DNA of 64,000 nt. Source: Perca fluviatilis. Its lineage: Eukaryota; Chordata; Actinopteri; Perciformes; Percidae. The translations under genes and the position numbers were made by a program. Where the stretch lies: NCBI RefSeq assembly GCF_010015445.1, contig NC_053112.1, forward strand, positions 38,514,665 to 38,578,664. Reading direction: 5' to 3'. Below the pieces are notes generated by a model, which worked only from the letters and a program-made list of their open reading frames with translations, was not told where the DNA came from and ran no database searches. Shown here piece after piece: positions 1 to 10,905 of this stretch (positions within the stretch are counted from its first letter, which is position 1; the number at the start of each line of letters is the position of its first letter).

Positions 1-954
1 GTTATTACACGAGGAACTGTTATCTTCACATATGATTTCTTACATTTCACATGTGAACTATCTAAAAATTATACATGTGCCTACATCATGTGAGTTTATG
101 TCCAGTATCCATAGGAACTACATCCCTAATTCCACTTTCTGTCCAATGACAATGCTCCGTGCAAATCATATAGCCTATATCATATCATATAGACTGACCA
201 AATATAAAGAGGGACAACATGGCAGCTCCCGAAAAGTATAGGTCATTAACGCCGTTCTCCCCCCTCCCCCCACCCCCATGTTAGCAGAATTCAAAATTCA
301 AAGTACATGTGAAAATATTTTTTCACAAAGATAGTTTCTGTCATTTTAGGTAGGTCTTATGATGATGCATTTTCAAGTGTAAATCTTTCTGATAAGTCAC
401 AAATAATGCTATTAAAAGGGGGAGAAACGTCATGGTTGACAGCCGTGATTGAGTCGGGCGGGTGTATGGGTGGGACTTTGACAACGAGGCTCCAAAGCCT
501 AATTACTAATGTGCAGACTCTAGCGTGATTTATGCTTCTGCGTTAAATGTACGCCGTTGCTATGTACGTAGGTACGTGGAGACACAAACCTACGCCTTGC
601 ACCTCTCAAATAATTTGCTTGGTAGCGTTGCATTTCCCCCCCGACTCATTTCCTGGTTCTCCTTCTCCATAAACAACATGAAATCAAGGAGAGGGTTAAC
701 TTCTCCTGCTATAGATTTCCCACCGTGGTCAGAAAGAACAGGGGAGACACTTTGTTTCTCTGTGGAGCCTCCGCAGAACCATAAATAAATTCTGGCTCCA
801 ATGACGTCACCAGCGCAAGATGGCAGCGATCTGATATATTGGCTTAATGTTTGTGCAGCGGGAGCAAGTGGAGACGTGTCGTCCATCTTAACTATTATAC
901 GGTCTATGGTGACAATGCAAAACGTTACTTGTCCTTCATGTAACAGTAAGTCTG
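1..954. repeat. Mosaic of probable interspersed-repeat fragments
   Basis: No open reading frame here looks like a gene. The stretch at about 200-500 (from 'acatggcagctcccgaaaag' into a T-rich and then GC-richer part) and the stretch at about 515-620 (CpG-containing, with repeated 'acgtaggtacgt' motifs) resemble fragments of dispersed teleost repeats. I cannot define termini or assign a family. Bases 1-200 and 620-950 show nothing specific. Confidence 0.35.
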
Positions 955-1021
955 ATTTTCATGCAAGAGATCGGAGTTTGCGCCCTGTCACAAATGTTCA
1001 AGTTTTTACCCTTAACCAAGT
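955..1021 (+). repeat. 67-bp direct duplication, copy 1
   Basis: This block is identical, base for base, to 1274-1340. The sequence before and after the two copies differs. No terminal repeats or ORF are present in the unit. The perfect identity points to a recent duplication or gene conversion. Confidence 0.9.
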
Positions 1022-1273
1022 TAGCCTGCACATTCAGCTGTTAAAACTTATTCTTGATGTTTGGACCACAAACCGTGATAGACTCAGAGGGAGTAGTGTT
1101 TGTATTTAAAGCAAAGGTTAAAGGGCCTTTTCACGTACATCAAGTGGGATCCAACAGTGCAGATAGTTTGGTTTGATGGATTCAGGTTTTGAGATATCTG
1201 CTTGTAAAAGCATGGATTTGAATGGATATGTATTCGTGCCTAACAGAAAGTAGTTCCTGTAAAATCAGTTTTA

Positions 1274-1340
1274 ATTTTCATGCAAGAGATCGGAGTTTGC
1301 GCCCTGTCACAAATGTTCAAGTTTTTACCCTTAACCAAGT
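1274..1340 (+). repeat. 67-bp direct duplication, copy 2
   Basis: Second copy of the 67-bp block at 955-1021, same orientation, offset 319 bp. Homology stops abruptly at both ends. The 252 bp between the copies are not duplicated. Confidence 0.9.
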
Positions 1341-1440
1341 GTTTTAACTCAAACCATGGTTTGTTTGGCATATATGTTAACCTAAATTATGCCACAGTTG
1401 CCATTCACATACATCATGTAAAGCACAAATTCAAATTTAA

Positions 1441-1442
<2 letters not shown>

Positions 1443-1521
<79 letters not shown>
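1443..1521. repeat. (GT)n microsatellite
   Basis: About 39 uninterrupted GT units. The apparent ORFs over this tract (Val-Cys or His-Thr runs) are translation artefacts of the dinucleotide repeat. Confidence 0.98.
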
Positions 1522-1522
<1 letters not shown>

Positions 1523-1655
1523 ACACATGGCCCAAAGAGCTGCACAGATTTCCATGGCCCTTGACTGAAATTCAATCATGAATTTGACACACTTATTACT
1601 AAGAAATTATAAACTGGCTTCAGATCTGAAGAACCCCCGCCGGCCTCCTTTTGGG

Positions 1656-1740
1656 GTTTTTTTTTTTTTTTTTTTTTTTTTTGGGGGGGGGGTTGGTGGA
1701 GGAAACCCCCCTTTCTTTTTTAAAAAAAATTTTAAATGCA
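1656..1740. repeat. Homopolymer-rich low-complexity block (poly-T, poly-G, C and A runs)
   Basis: A run of about 26 T is followed directly by about 10 G, then C, T, A and T runs. Such successive homopolymers are more typical of a poorly resolved assembly join than of a natural repeat. A similar block occurs at 27112-27212. Confidence 0.8.
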
Positions 1741-2490
1741 GTGATGAGTGATATTCTGTCAGACGGGCTGTATTTGATGGTTAGGAAGAAATCTACAGAT
1801 GCTACAACAGCAGTATTTGGCCAACAGGTATGGAGCTGTTGCTAGGGACTCCCTCCATGATGATTGGTGAATGTGGGAGTGGGGGCTGCTGCATTGTGTA
1901 CATGTATAACCACACAGGCTCTGAGATAATGCTTCGGATAGGATTTTAATAAGGACTTCTTCCTTCAAAAGAAACCATTTACCCCCAAACAATAGAGCTG
2001 CTTTCTGCATATATTACACACCTGCATGACATATTTCAATCACAGAGCGAAATGAGCTAAGATTATTAATCAAGATTAGGTGATGCTAATATCCGATAAG
2101 TCCAGGATGTAATATAGCTCATGTAATGAAAGTAGGAATGAACCTGGGCAAATGCATACGCTAATAATTGGTACAAGCGCTCAATCTGCTCAGAAAATTA
2201 ATACCGTCACATTAGCATCAGCACCACCTCCACACACCCAGATCTATGCATATACATGCCTGAGATAGATGGAGAGAGGAAAAAAAATGCATTAACGGAT
2301 TTATGATTCATAAAGCAAGAGTTTAGGAATAAATGAACGTGGAAAAAAATAGATCTATCTCGCAAATTGCAGCCCGTGCAGAACTGAGAATCTCTAAATC
2401 ACTCTGCACTAAATTTAGATTCTATGAAAGCTATTGACTTTTTTATTGCTTGAGGATACATTGATTTTTCTCTTTGATTGTGTTTTCCAC
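1741..2490. other. Single-copy, AT-rich non-coding stretch
   Basis: No repeat family, terminal repeat or convincing ORF is seen. The part at about 2030-2240 has the non-repetitive texture, with several TAAT cores, often seen in vertebrate conserved non-coding elements. That is only an impression without an alignment. Confidence 0.3.
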
Positions 2491-2492
2491 AG

Positions 2493-2630
2493 ACGCAGGA
2501 AGAGGAAGAGCAGCTTCAAACTGATGCGCAGATAGCACAGACGTTTTTTTTTCCACAAAGAAAAAGGAGCCAAAAACAGATACCTGGCAGGACAGAGCAT
2601 GGGAGGACGCGCGGTGCAAAAGCTGCAGAG
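2493..2630 (+). other. Weak exon-like segment after a good splice-acceptor motif
   Basis: A pyrimidine-rich tract ends in CAG at 2490-2492. The frame that follows opens with TQEEEEQLQTDAQ and stays open to a TAA at 2631-2633. There is no matching donor, no recognised domain, and the run of eight T at 2545-2552 codes for Phe repeats. It could be a terminal non-coding exon or chance. Confidence 0.12.
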
Positions 2631-2633
2631 TAA

Positions 2634-4890
2634 AGAGTCAGAGGAGTGACACAAACCTGTTGAGCGACTCTTCCTCCCTCCTGCTCGGCTGCTGGGAGGA
2701 GGACACTTGTTTCTCGCGCAGAGGGGTTTTGATCTTTTTGCATCGGCATCCGCTTCCTCCATCTACAAAGGCCATGAAAGAGAATGAGTAATTCATCTAT
2801 CTGTGCGTGTGTGTGTGTGTGTGTGTTAGGCCTGACCTATTTCTGCTGCACTGACATGAGGTTGGCATTTCAGCCTCACAAGTATAACTGCAGACACAGG
2901 CGCACAGTTGCATGTTAATAGTAGTCAATAGTAGTAAAACACTAAATATTTGAGTGAGTGTGCATGCATTCTAGTCAGGCCTGCTTCTCCTGTCACACAC
3001 AAACATGAGATGTGTGATTATCGCTGTAATTACTGTATTTGTGGTATAATTTATTACTATCATTCAGCATTAGGTCCATTATACCATTCTCATTTATGTA
3101 TTTCTATCATTTTCATATGTTCAGTTTTCACAACTCAATAGAAAAGACAACGTACATTAAAAAAACAAAAGATAGTAAAGAAAATGACACGTACAACATT
3201 AGTACAGGAGGGTTGATTGTCTCGTTTGGAATACGATCTCTTATTTTGCGAAAATCGTTACAACTACGAAACAACTTTCTGAACACATTTCATGCGAGAA
3301 ATAGGCTATGCAGATGCTGAATCTGTCTTCGCTTCAGATCGACAACGGTCAGTTTTAAAAGATTTTCGTCAGCTTTTGAGAGGCGCCGAGCCGGCCGCTC
3401 CACATTTGCATAAGGTTGCCTGGATTCAACTTAATGCAAATGAATGCAGATGAATGGGAAGTGTGGCAATGACGCTGACGGTGGACACGTACCATCAGTC
3501 TTAAAAACACACACATGCACAACATGTAGACAGCTGAGCTCCTCTCCTTAAGAAGAGGAAAGAGTAAGCCTCAATCAAAGCTTTGATGTGGGACTGGAGA
3601 CTGAGGGGAGTTCATAGGGCATATCAAGGAAGAGAGAAAAAGGGCGAATGAGTGAGAGATGGCAGGGAGGGGGGGGGGGGTGACATGAGAAGACTCACGC
3701 AGGGTTTTCTCAGGGGGAAGCCAGGGGACTCGTATTAAGGACACCAGCTAATGAGGTCCAGGGACATTCAATGCACACACAAACGCTCTCAACAGCTTTT
3801 CTCTGGACTGCTGATATTCCTGTTTCACCATCACCATCAAGAGCACAGCGATGCGTTGTTCAGGATCTTATGAATACCAGGATCTGGACTTGATCTAAAG
3901 ACCTCTAATAGGAAAAGCAGGGCCATGTGAGGAGTAAGTTGTTGTTTACCAGCGTGCAGTTTCCTTCATAGCACAATGTTATTCATAACAGGATGCTTTT
4001 TGAAATAATTATGCAGGGATGTTTGCAATTTCATCTGGCCATACAAAAACAATCTCTCTTTGTAACCAGATGGAACATATCATTTCAGAAAGCTTATGGA
4101 TGGAAAATTCACTGTTCCACTTTTCTTTTCTTTTTTATCACTGCAGTTAAAAGCGTGGAAGATCTGCGTACATGATCGGGAACTGATTTGGGAAGTTTAA
4201 CATGTCAGAAGGAATTTCTTTCCTTTTTTTGCACATTTGAAAAGGTTTGGCTCTGAGGTAGTAGCATGCTATCTTTAGCTCTGGTGGAAAATATTATTAT
4301 CATATTTATGATTTTGCGAATGGTTGAGGTTTTGCTCATAGTTGAGATTAAGTTGGGTATAGATTTGAGACGGAAGATTATTGAGAAGAACGCATTTCGT
4401 CCTCCTCATCATTCTGCAAAAGCCCACAGGGAAAAGGTGTGTGAGAACTGGCATTCCTACATGTAGCCCTCATTAAGCCAAGTGTAGAGGGAAAGACTGG
4501 TTTAGATTCATGGCCATTCCCAACCTCAGCTCAATTGATGCATCTGAAATGACCTTGTGATAGAAACAGCATGCCGCAGGAAATTGAATGCAGCTGCATC
4601 TCTGTTGTTTGTTCCAGTATTATGGGCCTTTTCACCTCCCTTCTGTTCTGCTTTTTCACACTTTTTTCAGGAAATGAGGACGAAAAATTAGGACTATTCA
4701 GCCCTTACCATCATTATCTTTAAGAAATGGTTTTCTGCATATATTATCAACCCATGTATGTGTATATGCATGTGATTGGATGGCAGCATTAGTCCTAGCA
4801 GTGGCAGGAAATATAACCTCATATCTAAACCAGAGAACGTCATTCGCGGTTTTCAATGTAAAGGTTGCAATTTTAAACACGTCTTTAACG
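2634..4890. other. Mostly single-copy non-coding DNA
   Basis: It holds a short (GT)10 at 2807-2826, a poly-G run near 3670-3681, and an inverted pair of octamer motifs at 3404-3441. No repeat family with termini and no supported gene are seen. Small ORFs here lack domain signatures or codon regularity. Confidence 0.4.
3404..3441. promoter_or_regulatory. Inverted pair of octamer (POU-type) motifs
   Basis: ATTTGCAT lies at 3404-3411 and its reverse complement ATGCAAAT at 3434-3441, 30 bp apart. The octamer is the classical site of POU-domain (Oct) factors. The surrounding 150 bp is non-repetitive and GC-richer than its neighbours. Function is inferred from the motif only. Confidence 0.25.
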
Positions 4891-4894
4891 TCCT

Positions 4895-5690
4895 GAAATG
4901 GTATCAGTTTGGTTATGTTTAGGCACCATTACTTCACTTCCGGTTACGCAAGTGACTCTGAATGTGACGTTTGTAAAGTTTAAAAAAAACTCGCCGTGCT
5001 CACAGTCTGGTTATGTTTAGGGACAAAAGCTACTTAGTTAAAGGGGTGCTATGCAGTTTTGGCCATTTCTTTGCTTTTTGCTGGCAGGTTTCTCTATAGA
5101 GCCCCCCCCCCTACAACTTCAGAATAGATATTTGGCAGCTCCGATGTTTACTCGTGTCTGACTCCTCGCTCGGTCAGTCTGCCGTTTCCTCTTTCTCTGT
5201 TCCTCCAACAATGCTTTCCTAGCGTTCTGCTTCTTTTATGCCGGCTCAGCCATGACGATAGTGTGAAAAACACCTTGTTAGCCGATACCTGAATGGTCGT
5301 ATGTGTGCAGTGCCGTGAAGGAATTTGTTACACCGCAAGACCTGATATCACGCCATACTTCCTGATGCTGAGGCCGAAAGTTGCAAGGGTGGTTTTTACA
5401 CTCACAGGCGCTAGGGGAGGGAGCGAGACGACCACCATTCAACTCGAAAAAAGTCATATAACCATTCCAATGACTCCGAAGCTGTTCAGTAAAGGTAAAT
5501 TAAGCTAAAAAAAACCTGCATAGTTCCCCTTTAAGTTTAGAAAAAGATTGTGGTTTCGGTTACAATCAGATGTTCCCTTACTTCCTGCACGTGACGCTGT
5601 CGTAAAGTTAAAAAGAACCCACCGTTTTATTTTCAAAAGGGACTGGAACCCCACTCTCCCGGGGGACAGCCCTGACCGACCTGCTTATGA
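4895..5690. repeat. Dispersed repeat interrupted by a TTAA element
   Basis: The two flanks, 4895-5037 and 5535-5690, belong to one older repeat. The join ('ctacttag' then 'gtttagaaaaagattgtggt') is found uninterrupted, in reverse orientation, at about 43410-43470. The family is marked by 'tggttatgtttaggcacc'-like motifs, which recur near 43460, 52780, 56790 and 57210. No coding sequence is seen. Confidence 0.7.
5038..5534. mobile_element. TTAA-flanked non-autonomous DNA transposon (497 bp)
   Basis: The left end reads TTAAAGGGGTGCTATGCAG and the right end is its near-perfect inverted copy, closing with TTAA at 5531-5534. TTAA target duplication is the hallmark of the piggyBac and Kolobok superfamilies; which of the two applies cannot be told without a transposase. 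The interior has only short ORFs, so it would be moved in trans. The insertion split an older repeat exactly at its TTAA (empty site at 43435-43438). Confidence 0.85.
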
Positions 5691-5921
5691 GGAAAATTAG
5701 CGCTCATATACTGTATTTTGTCACCTTATTTCCATATTTTACGGCCACTAGCGGGAACAGCCACTAGAAACGTAAATATCTCGTAATTGCTGTTTGAACA
5801 AAAAACTTGGGGGAGGACAGGCTCTGATATCAACTCTTTCAGTTTGTCTAGTGTATTTCCTTAAATTACCTTGCTTTTTGTTTTTAAATCCCCCTCTACT
5901 CAGCTCATCATCACTTCACTT

Positions 5922-6327
5922 TAGTCTCGCTTTGCTAGACCTTCCTCCACAGCCCTGCAGAGGAGGGTCTGGCTAGTCCACACAACATTCCGGGATGGGA
6001 AAAAAACGTGCTCTGGTTTATTGGCATTTCTTTAAACCAGTCAGAATCGTCCGCATGGGTGGCGCAGAGCTCAACACAAGGACGCTGTAAAATAATTGTG
6101 CAAGAGAAAACTCAGATTGGACAGATAGTCTAGCTAGCTGTCTGGATTTACCCTGCATTTACCATCTGAGGAGCAGTTAACCATAGTCCTCACAAATCCA
6201 CCAGAGATTAGAATTCCAACACAAAGGAAGCGAAAGAGAACTGACATCAGTGAAAATACATGCATCCAGCGGAATTTCCTGCTGCACCGGAGCAATTCTG
6301 GAAGTGGAACGTCGTGGATATAGACTA
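5922..6327. mobile_element. Non-autonomous hAT element, 406 bp
   Basis: The element starts TAGTCTCG and ends ATAGACTA. It is flanked by a perfect 8-bp target duplication, CTTCACTT, at 5914-5921 and 6328-6335, which is diagnostic for hAT. The first 55 bp form a short palindrome (AGACCTTCCTCC ... GGAGGGTCTGGC). Related copies lie at 46775-48165 and 53676-54260. No transposase ORF. Confidence 0.88.
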
Positions 6328-6335
6328 CTTCACTT

Positions 6336-6734
6336 GGATGTTGGACCTTCACTGTGCAGAATGATGTATGTGCAGCGTTTGACACTAGAAGTTTCCCTGT
6401 GCGCACCTTACATTCTGTACCAACAGGGAGGTTTCTGTGACATCACAACTAGTTTGGGCCAACATACAACTAATGCAAGTGTGATAACGTAGAACCTCCA
6501 GCTATAGATATGTTGTGCCTAATACATATTTTCTGTCTAACCGATAAACCTTTTGAAGCAAAAACATTTGCATATTAATAGATTTTGGATGTTTTAATTG
6601 TGTTTTTATGAATTTTTAACTACATAACTGAAGCTTTTTGTCAGACAGACATTATTATTCAAAATCACAGTATTATTATACATCATAAAACATGCCTGAG
6701 GGGACTTTTAATTTTGATTTGTCTCTTTCTGTTG
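6336..6734. other. AT-rich spacer
   Basis: Nothing recognisable: no repeat termini, no ORF with family features. Confidence 0.4.
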
Positions 6735-7531
6735 TAGATACAAATGGCATGAAAATGTCACTTTATGAGGTTTTTTAACATTAATCTGAGTTCCCCAGCC
6801 TGCCTATGGTCCCCCAGTGGCTAGAAATGGTGATAGGTGTAAACCGAGCCCTGGGTATCCTGCTCTGCCTTTGAGAAAATGAAAGCTCAGATGGGCCGAT
6901 CTGGAATCTTCTCCTTATGAGGTCATAAGGAGCAAGGTTACCTCCCCTTTCTCTGCTTTGCCCGCCCAGAGAATTTGGCCCGCCCATGAGAGAGAGAGAG
7001 AGACATCATGGCTTTCAAAAAAAGCAAAGTGGCAGTTGGTCAAGGCCACACCCCCACCCTCCACCTTGCCCCCCCTCTTTTTCCCCTTCATTAGCTACAG
7101 ACACAGAAATGGCACATCCTAAGGAAAGCTCATTGTGGGACTGGCTCTAGTGGCTGTAATTCTGCACCAAGGCTGAATTTTGGAAAAGAGACTTCAGATA
7201 CAGTATTAGGGGACCACTAAGGTCTATATAAAAGAGACTTCAGATACAGTATTAGGGGACCACTAAGGTCTATATAAAAGAGACTTCAGATACAGTATTA
7301 GGGGACCACTAAGGCCTATTCAGATACAGTATTAGGGGACCACTAAGGTCTATATAAAAGAGACTTCAGATACAGTATTAGGGGACCACTAAGGTCTATA
7401 TAAAAGAGACTTCAGATACAGTATTAAGGGACCACTAAGGTCTATATAAAAGAGACTTCAGATACAGTATTAGGGGACCACTAAGGGCTATATAAAAGCA
7501 TCCAAAAAGCAGCATGTCATAGGACCTTTAA
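6735..7531 (-). mobile_element. TTAA element carrying a 46-bp minisatellite (reverse copy)
   Basis: This copy matches 28230-29075 in reverse complement: the 'gttccccagcctgcctatgg' end, the 'gccacacccccaccctccac' middle, and the minisatellite. The right terminus closes with GGACCTTTAA (TTAA at 7528-7531); the left terminus is eroded, so its start is approximate. No ORF with transposase features. An AG microsatellite lies at 6988-7003. Confidence 0.82.
7189..7499. repeat. 46-bp tandem repeat, about 7 units
   Basis: The unit contains 'agacttcagatacagtatta' followed by 'ggggaccactaaggtctata'. It repeats seven times with few changes, and one unit boundary has lost 13 bp (near 7317). The same minisatellite, in the opposite orientation, occupies the matching place in the copy at 28230-29075. 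Confidence 0.92.
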
Positions 7532-8108
7532 GAAGAGAATACAGATGTTAAACACTTTAAATATCCAGAGAAGAAAATTGAACAGTTCATTCACTTTGAA
7601 TGTTCAGCATTGTTTGACTTAAAGCTTCAAAAAAATTCAAAAATTTTAGAAAGGTATGTAAAAATGTATTTCAAACCTCCAGTAAACTCCATTAAACGTT
7701 ATTCTGAAGAGCATATTCTTATTTCAATATTCATGATTATTCTTTATATAAAAGTAGAATTAAAAAAAAAAGTATTTGTGCCAATCTGGCTTCATTATGA
7801 AAGAAGGAGCTATGATGGGATAACATTTTCACCGGAATTGGACCTTGTACGATTTCATGTGACAAATAAAATGGATTGATTGTTGTGTATACAGTTGTAT
7901 ACAGGGTTTTATTTTACAGAGTGTACCATAAACATCAGACGTCTCTATGAACAGATTGAACAGTAAATACCCGGAGGACATTGAGGCTAAATATGTCTTA
8001 GCTTTGAACCTTGATTTTTCATCAGTCCAATAAAAAGGACAGATGTGAAGGTATGAGAAGTTGTGATGTTAAAGTTTCTGTCTGCGCCCTCACAGTGTGA
8101 GGGAAGTG
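7532..8108. other. AT-rich non-coding spacer
   Basis: An 89-codon ORF at 7610-7879 is Lys/Ile-rich as expected from AT-rich DNA and has no domain. Nothing else is recognised. Confidence 0.4.
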
Positions 8109-8793
8109 TGTTTACATGCACACCAATATTCCATTATAATTCAGAATTTGACAATATTCCAAATTTGATACGGGGGATGTAAACAGCATATTCTGTTTGG
8201 ATATTCCGAATAAGGCCATTTTCCGAATTTAGCATTTTACGATTAAAACAAGTGGGATATGCCAAGATAATTTGGGTTTTCTTTGGACATATATTATACA
8301 GCACATTCACAATTTGAAGATGAAGATTTAGTGACAATGCGGATGCGTTGCAATGATTGGCTACAGGAGAGAAGAAGTCGTTCTTTGAGCCGCTCTGACC
8401 GCAATCAGTATGAAAGACCAGACGGTTCGCGTGAGAATGTGCGCAGTCCACAGCGCCTATCGCTCTGAACGCAGGGCTTGGGTAGCGTTGCATGCCCAAA
8501 AGCAAAGAATGAGAAACACACCTACTTTTAAACCTTATGAAAGACTTGGACATCAACAGGTTTTTGGATATGCACAAACTTCGCAACGCCGACCTTTTCA
8601 AGAAGTGTGTTAACACTGTCAAAACAAGTCCGCCACCTCTAAAAAACTTTGAACAAATCCTATTTTGCACGGCTGTATGTAAACAGGAATATTAGTGGAA
8701 TATTCACTTTCATTAGCCATGTAAACAGCTTAGTTGGAATATCGTCTTTTATGGAATAAGGGCAAAAACCTGAATAGTATGTGCATGTGAACA
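8109..8793. mobile_element. Non-autonomous DNA transposon with TGTTTACATGCACA ends (685 bp)
   Basis: The left end TGTTTACATGCACA is matched by TGTGCATGTGAACA at 8780-8793, an imperfect inverted repeat of 14 bp. Both subterminal zones are rich in 'aatattcc' and 'tggaatat' motifs. No target duplication is clear, so the superfamily is not assigned. The 178-codon minus-strand ORF inside (8134-8670) has no transposase motifs and is most likely a chance ORF. Confidence 0.65.
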
Positions 8794-9565
8794 TAGACAG
8801 TAAAGGCCTGAAACTTGTTTCTTTTCCACCTGCTGCAGCCCGTCAGGTCCCCCACACACACACACACACACCTGCTGCATGTGGTTTCACTGCAACTCTA
8901 CCTGCTGAGTGAACAGCTGCCCACACACTGCCTGTAAACCACTAACTTCCCATCAACGCTGCTCTAACGGCAGCCCTGTGACTATACGGGTGCCATCACA
9001 CCAAGCATGTCTGGAGTGTGGTCTGTTTGTACTTTTATTTTTGGAGTTTAGTCAGTTGGAACGGTACAGTTGAAAGTCGGGTAAGCACCAAATGACCTTA
9101 ACCAATACTGTGTTAAAAATGTGGATCTGTGTTGTTTCAGCGGTGTAGCTCTGCAAGTTGCACTCTCTTCTGTTTTACAAAGCATCCTAATTGAAAGGAA
9201 ACAGCCAAACTGACCCACAATGCTATTATAAGTCCCTAACATCAACCACGTCACTGTTTTCATAATTGTAATACCTTCCTCTAAAAGACAACAGCCATGT
9301 TTTCAGAACAGCAATAATGGTTTTAAATATGGTTAATTCCGTTTGAACACTTCCTGCAGCTGTTTCCATCAGCAAACCACTGGAAGATATTTATTGTGAA
9401 ACACCCACAGAAAGGGTTGCCTTTAACAACAAGGTTAGCGTCCCATTTTAACTCCTGGTCTGCTAAAAGTGAACATTTGGGATATTTTAGCACTTTTTGT
9501 GGACAGGTCAGCCCCAACATTGGTACACTGGTTCTAACTACCAGTGTGGTAAAAAGCAACAGTGT
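8794..9565. other. Non-coding spacer with a short (CA)n
   Basis: (CA)n at 8853-8871. The rest shows no repeat termini and no supported gene. Confidence 0.4.
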
Positions 9566-9573
9566 CAGTGTGG

Positions 9574-10343
9574 CAGAGGGTGGGTAGAGTAGCCAAAAAT
9601 TGTACTCAAATAAAAGTACTGTTACTTCAGAATAATATGATTCAAGTAAAAGTGAAAAGTAGTCATCCAAATAATTACTTGAGTAAGCGTAAAAAAGTGC
9701 TTGGTGAAAAAACTACTCAAGTACTGAGTAACTGTTGAGTAACGTCTGATTTGTTTTTTAACACAAGCACAAGTAACACAAATTTCCAAACCTTTATACT
9801 TTTTTTACCAGGCTCTGCAGGCAGAACTAGAACAAGGTAATGGAGCTGCTGTCTCGCACTTTTACTAAAGTAAACATGCTTTCATTATGAGGCCAGGGCT
9901 GTTCCTCCTCGTCTGTGTCTGCCAACGGTTGATTCTGACATTTTTGTTTTGCTACGACTGTAAAGCTGACCCGTCCCGCCGCTGAGATTGAGTATGGTCA
10001 CGTGACGAGACTGCACAACTACGTTTGATTGGTGAAACACAGTGACGTGGTAGAGCCTTTAGCGGAAGTCTCTTTCTCTTTTAAAATAAAACATTAAAAT
10101 GAGGCGTATGCAGGGGGGATAAAAACAATGACGCGTAGAATACCAAAGAGGTAAAAAGAAAAGTGACGAGCTCATTGTAGCCTAATGTAGCGGAGTAAGA
10201 GTACAGTTTCTTCTTCACAAATCTACTCAAGTAAAAGTAAAAAGTATAGTGATTTAAAACTACTCCTAGAAGTATAATTTTTTTCAAAAACGTACTCAAG
10301 TAAATGTAACGGAGTAAATGTAACTCGTTACTACCCACCTCTG
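9574..10343. mobile_element. Non-autonomous hAT element, 770 bp
   Basis: The ends are CAGAGGGTGGGTAG and CTACCCACCTCTG. They are flanked by 8-bp duplications CAGTGTGG (9566-9573) and CTGTGTGG (10344-10351), a 7/8 match. The subterminal regions are packed with 'actcaagtaaaagta' repeats. No transposase ORF. It shares the CAGNGGTGG terminus with the elements at 45505 and 62749. Confidence 0.85.
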
Positions 10344-10415
10344 CTGTGTGGTTAGTGTGCTATGTGAGTGTACATGATGCCTTCAACTCTAACTATCTAA
10401 CTAGCGCGAGCTAGC

Positions 10416-10576
10416 TAACTACATGCACATGCTATCTGGAAACACTACAGCTTTTGTCAATAGGGGGCACAAAAGATGGGGTGTTAGCTAGCTAGCTAGC
10501 TAACTAACTAACTAACTAAATGCACATGCTATCTGGAGACACTACCACTTTTGTCCATAGTGGGCGCAAAAGATGG
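10416..10576 (+). repeat. Tandem duplication (~64-bp core, ~98-bp period) with a TAGC/TAAC tetranucleotide array
   Basis: The core starting 'atgcacatgctatctgga' and ending 'aaaagatgg' occurs at 10416-10479 and again at 10513-10576 with about 90% identity. Between them is a (TAGC)n/(TAAC)n run at about 10484-10518. A SINE begins immediately after the second copy. Confidence 0.8.
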
Positions 10577-10905
10577 TGGTGGCAGTATAGGGACTTGGCT
10601 TGGGAACCTGAGGGTCGCTGGTTTAAGTCCCCGTACGGACCAAATACAGAGTTTGGACTGGTAGCTGGAGAGGTGCCAGTTCACCTCCTGGAGCAATGCA
10701 TTGCACCACCAACTGCTCAGGGGCCTGACCATGGGCAGCCCCCCTCACTCTGACATCTCTGCATTTGTGCATGTATAGGTCCTGTGCATGTGTGTGTGTG
10801 TGTGTGTGTGTGTATTACAGGCCTGTATGTAATGTGTGTAACTATCAACAGAGTGACAAAAAATTAGATTTCCTCTTGCGGGATTAATAAAGTATGTTTT
10901 CTTAT
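10577..10905 (+). mobile_element. tRNA-derived SINE
   Basis: The head 'ggtggcagtatagggacttgg' followed by 'gctggtttaagtcccc' resembles the A and B boxes of a tRNA-type RNA polymerase III promoter. The body matches, in reverse complement, the element at 20213-20529. The 3' end reads 'gcgggattaataaagtat', a LINE-type tail, after an internal (TG)n at 10789-10813. It would be transcribed by Pol III and mobilised by a partner LINE. Confidence 0.8.

Noticed and set aside
2584..2657. Pair of minus-strand splice-like motifs suggesting a 39-nt exon (2584-2622) and an upstream exon ending at 2657
   Set aside because: The implied intron (2623-2656) would be only about 34 nt, too short for a vertebrate intron.
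8134..8670. 178-codon minus-strand ORF
   Set aside because: It lies wholly inside a terminal-inverted-repeat element and has no transposase, DNA-binding or catalytic motif.
10600..10680. Possible tRNA gene from A/B-box-like sequence
   Set aside because: The segment continues into a long body with a LINE-like tail and has a second copy at 20213-20529, so it is a SINE, not a tRNA gene.
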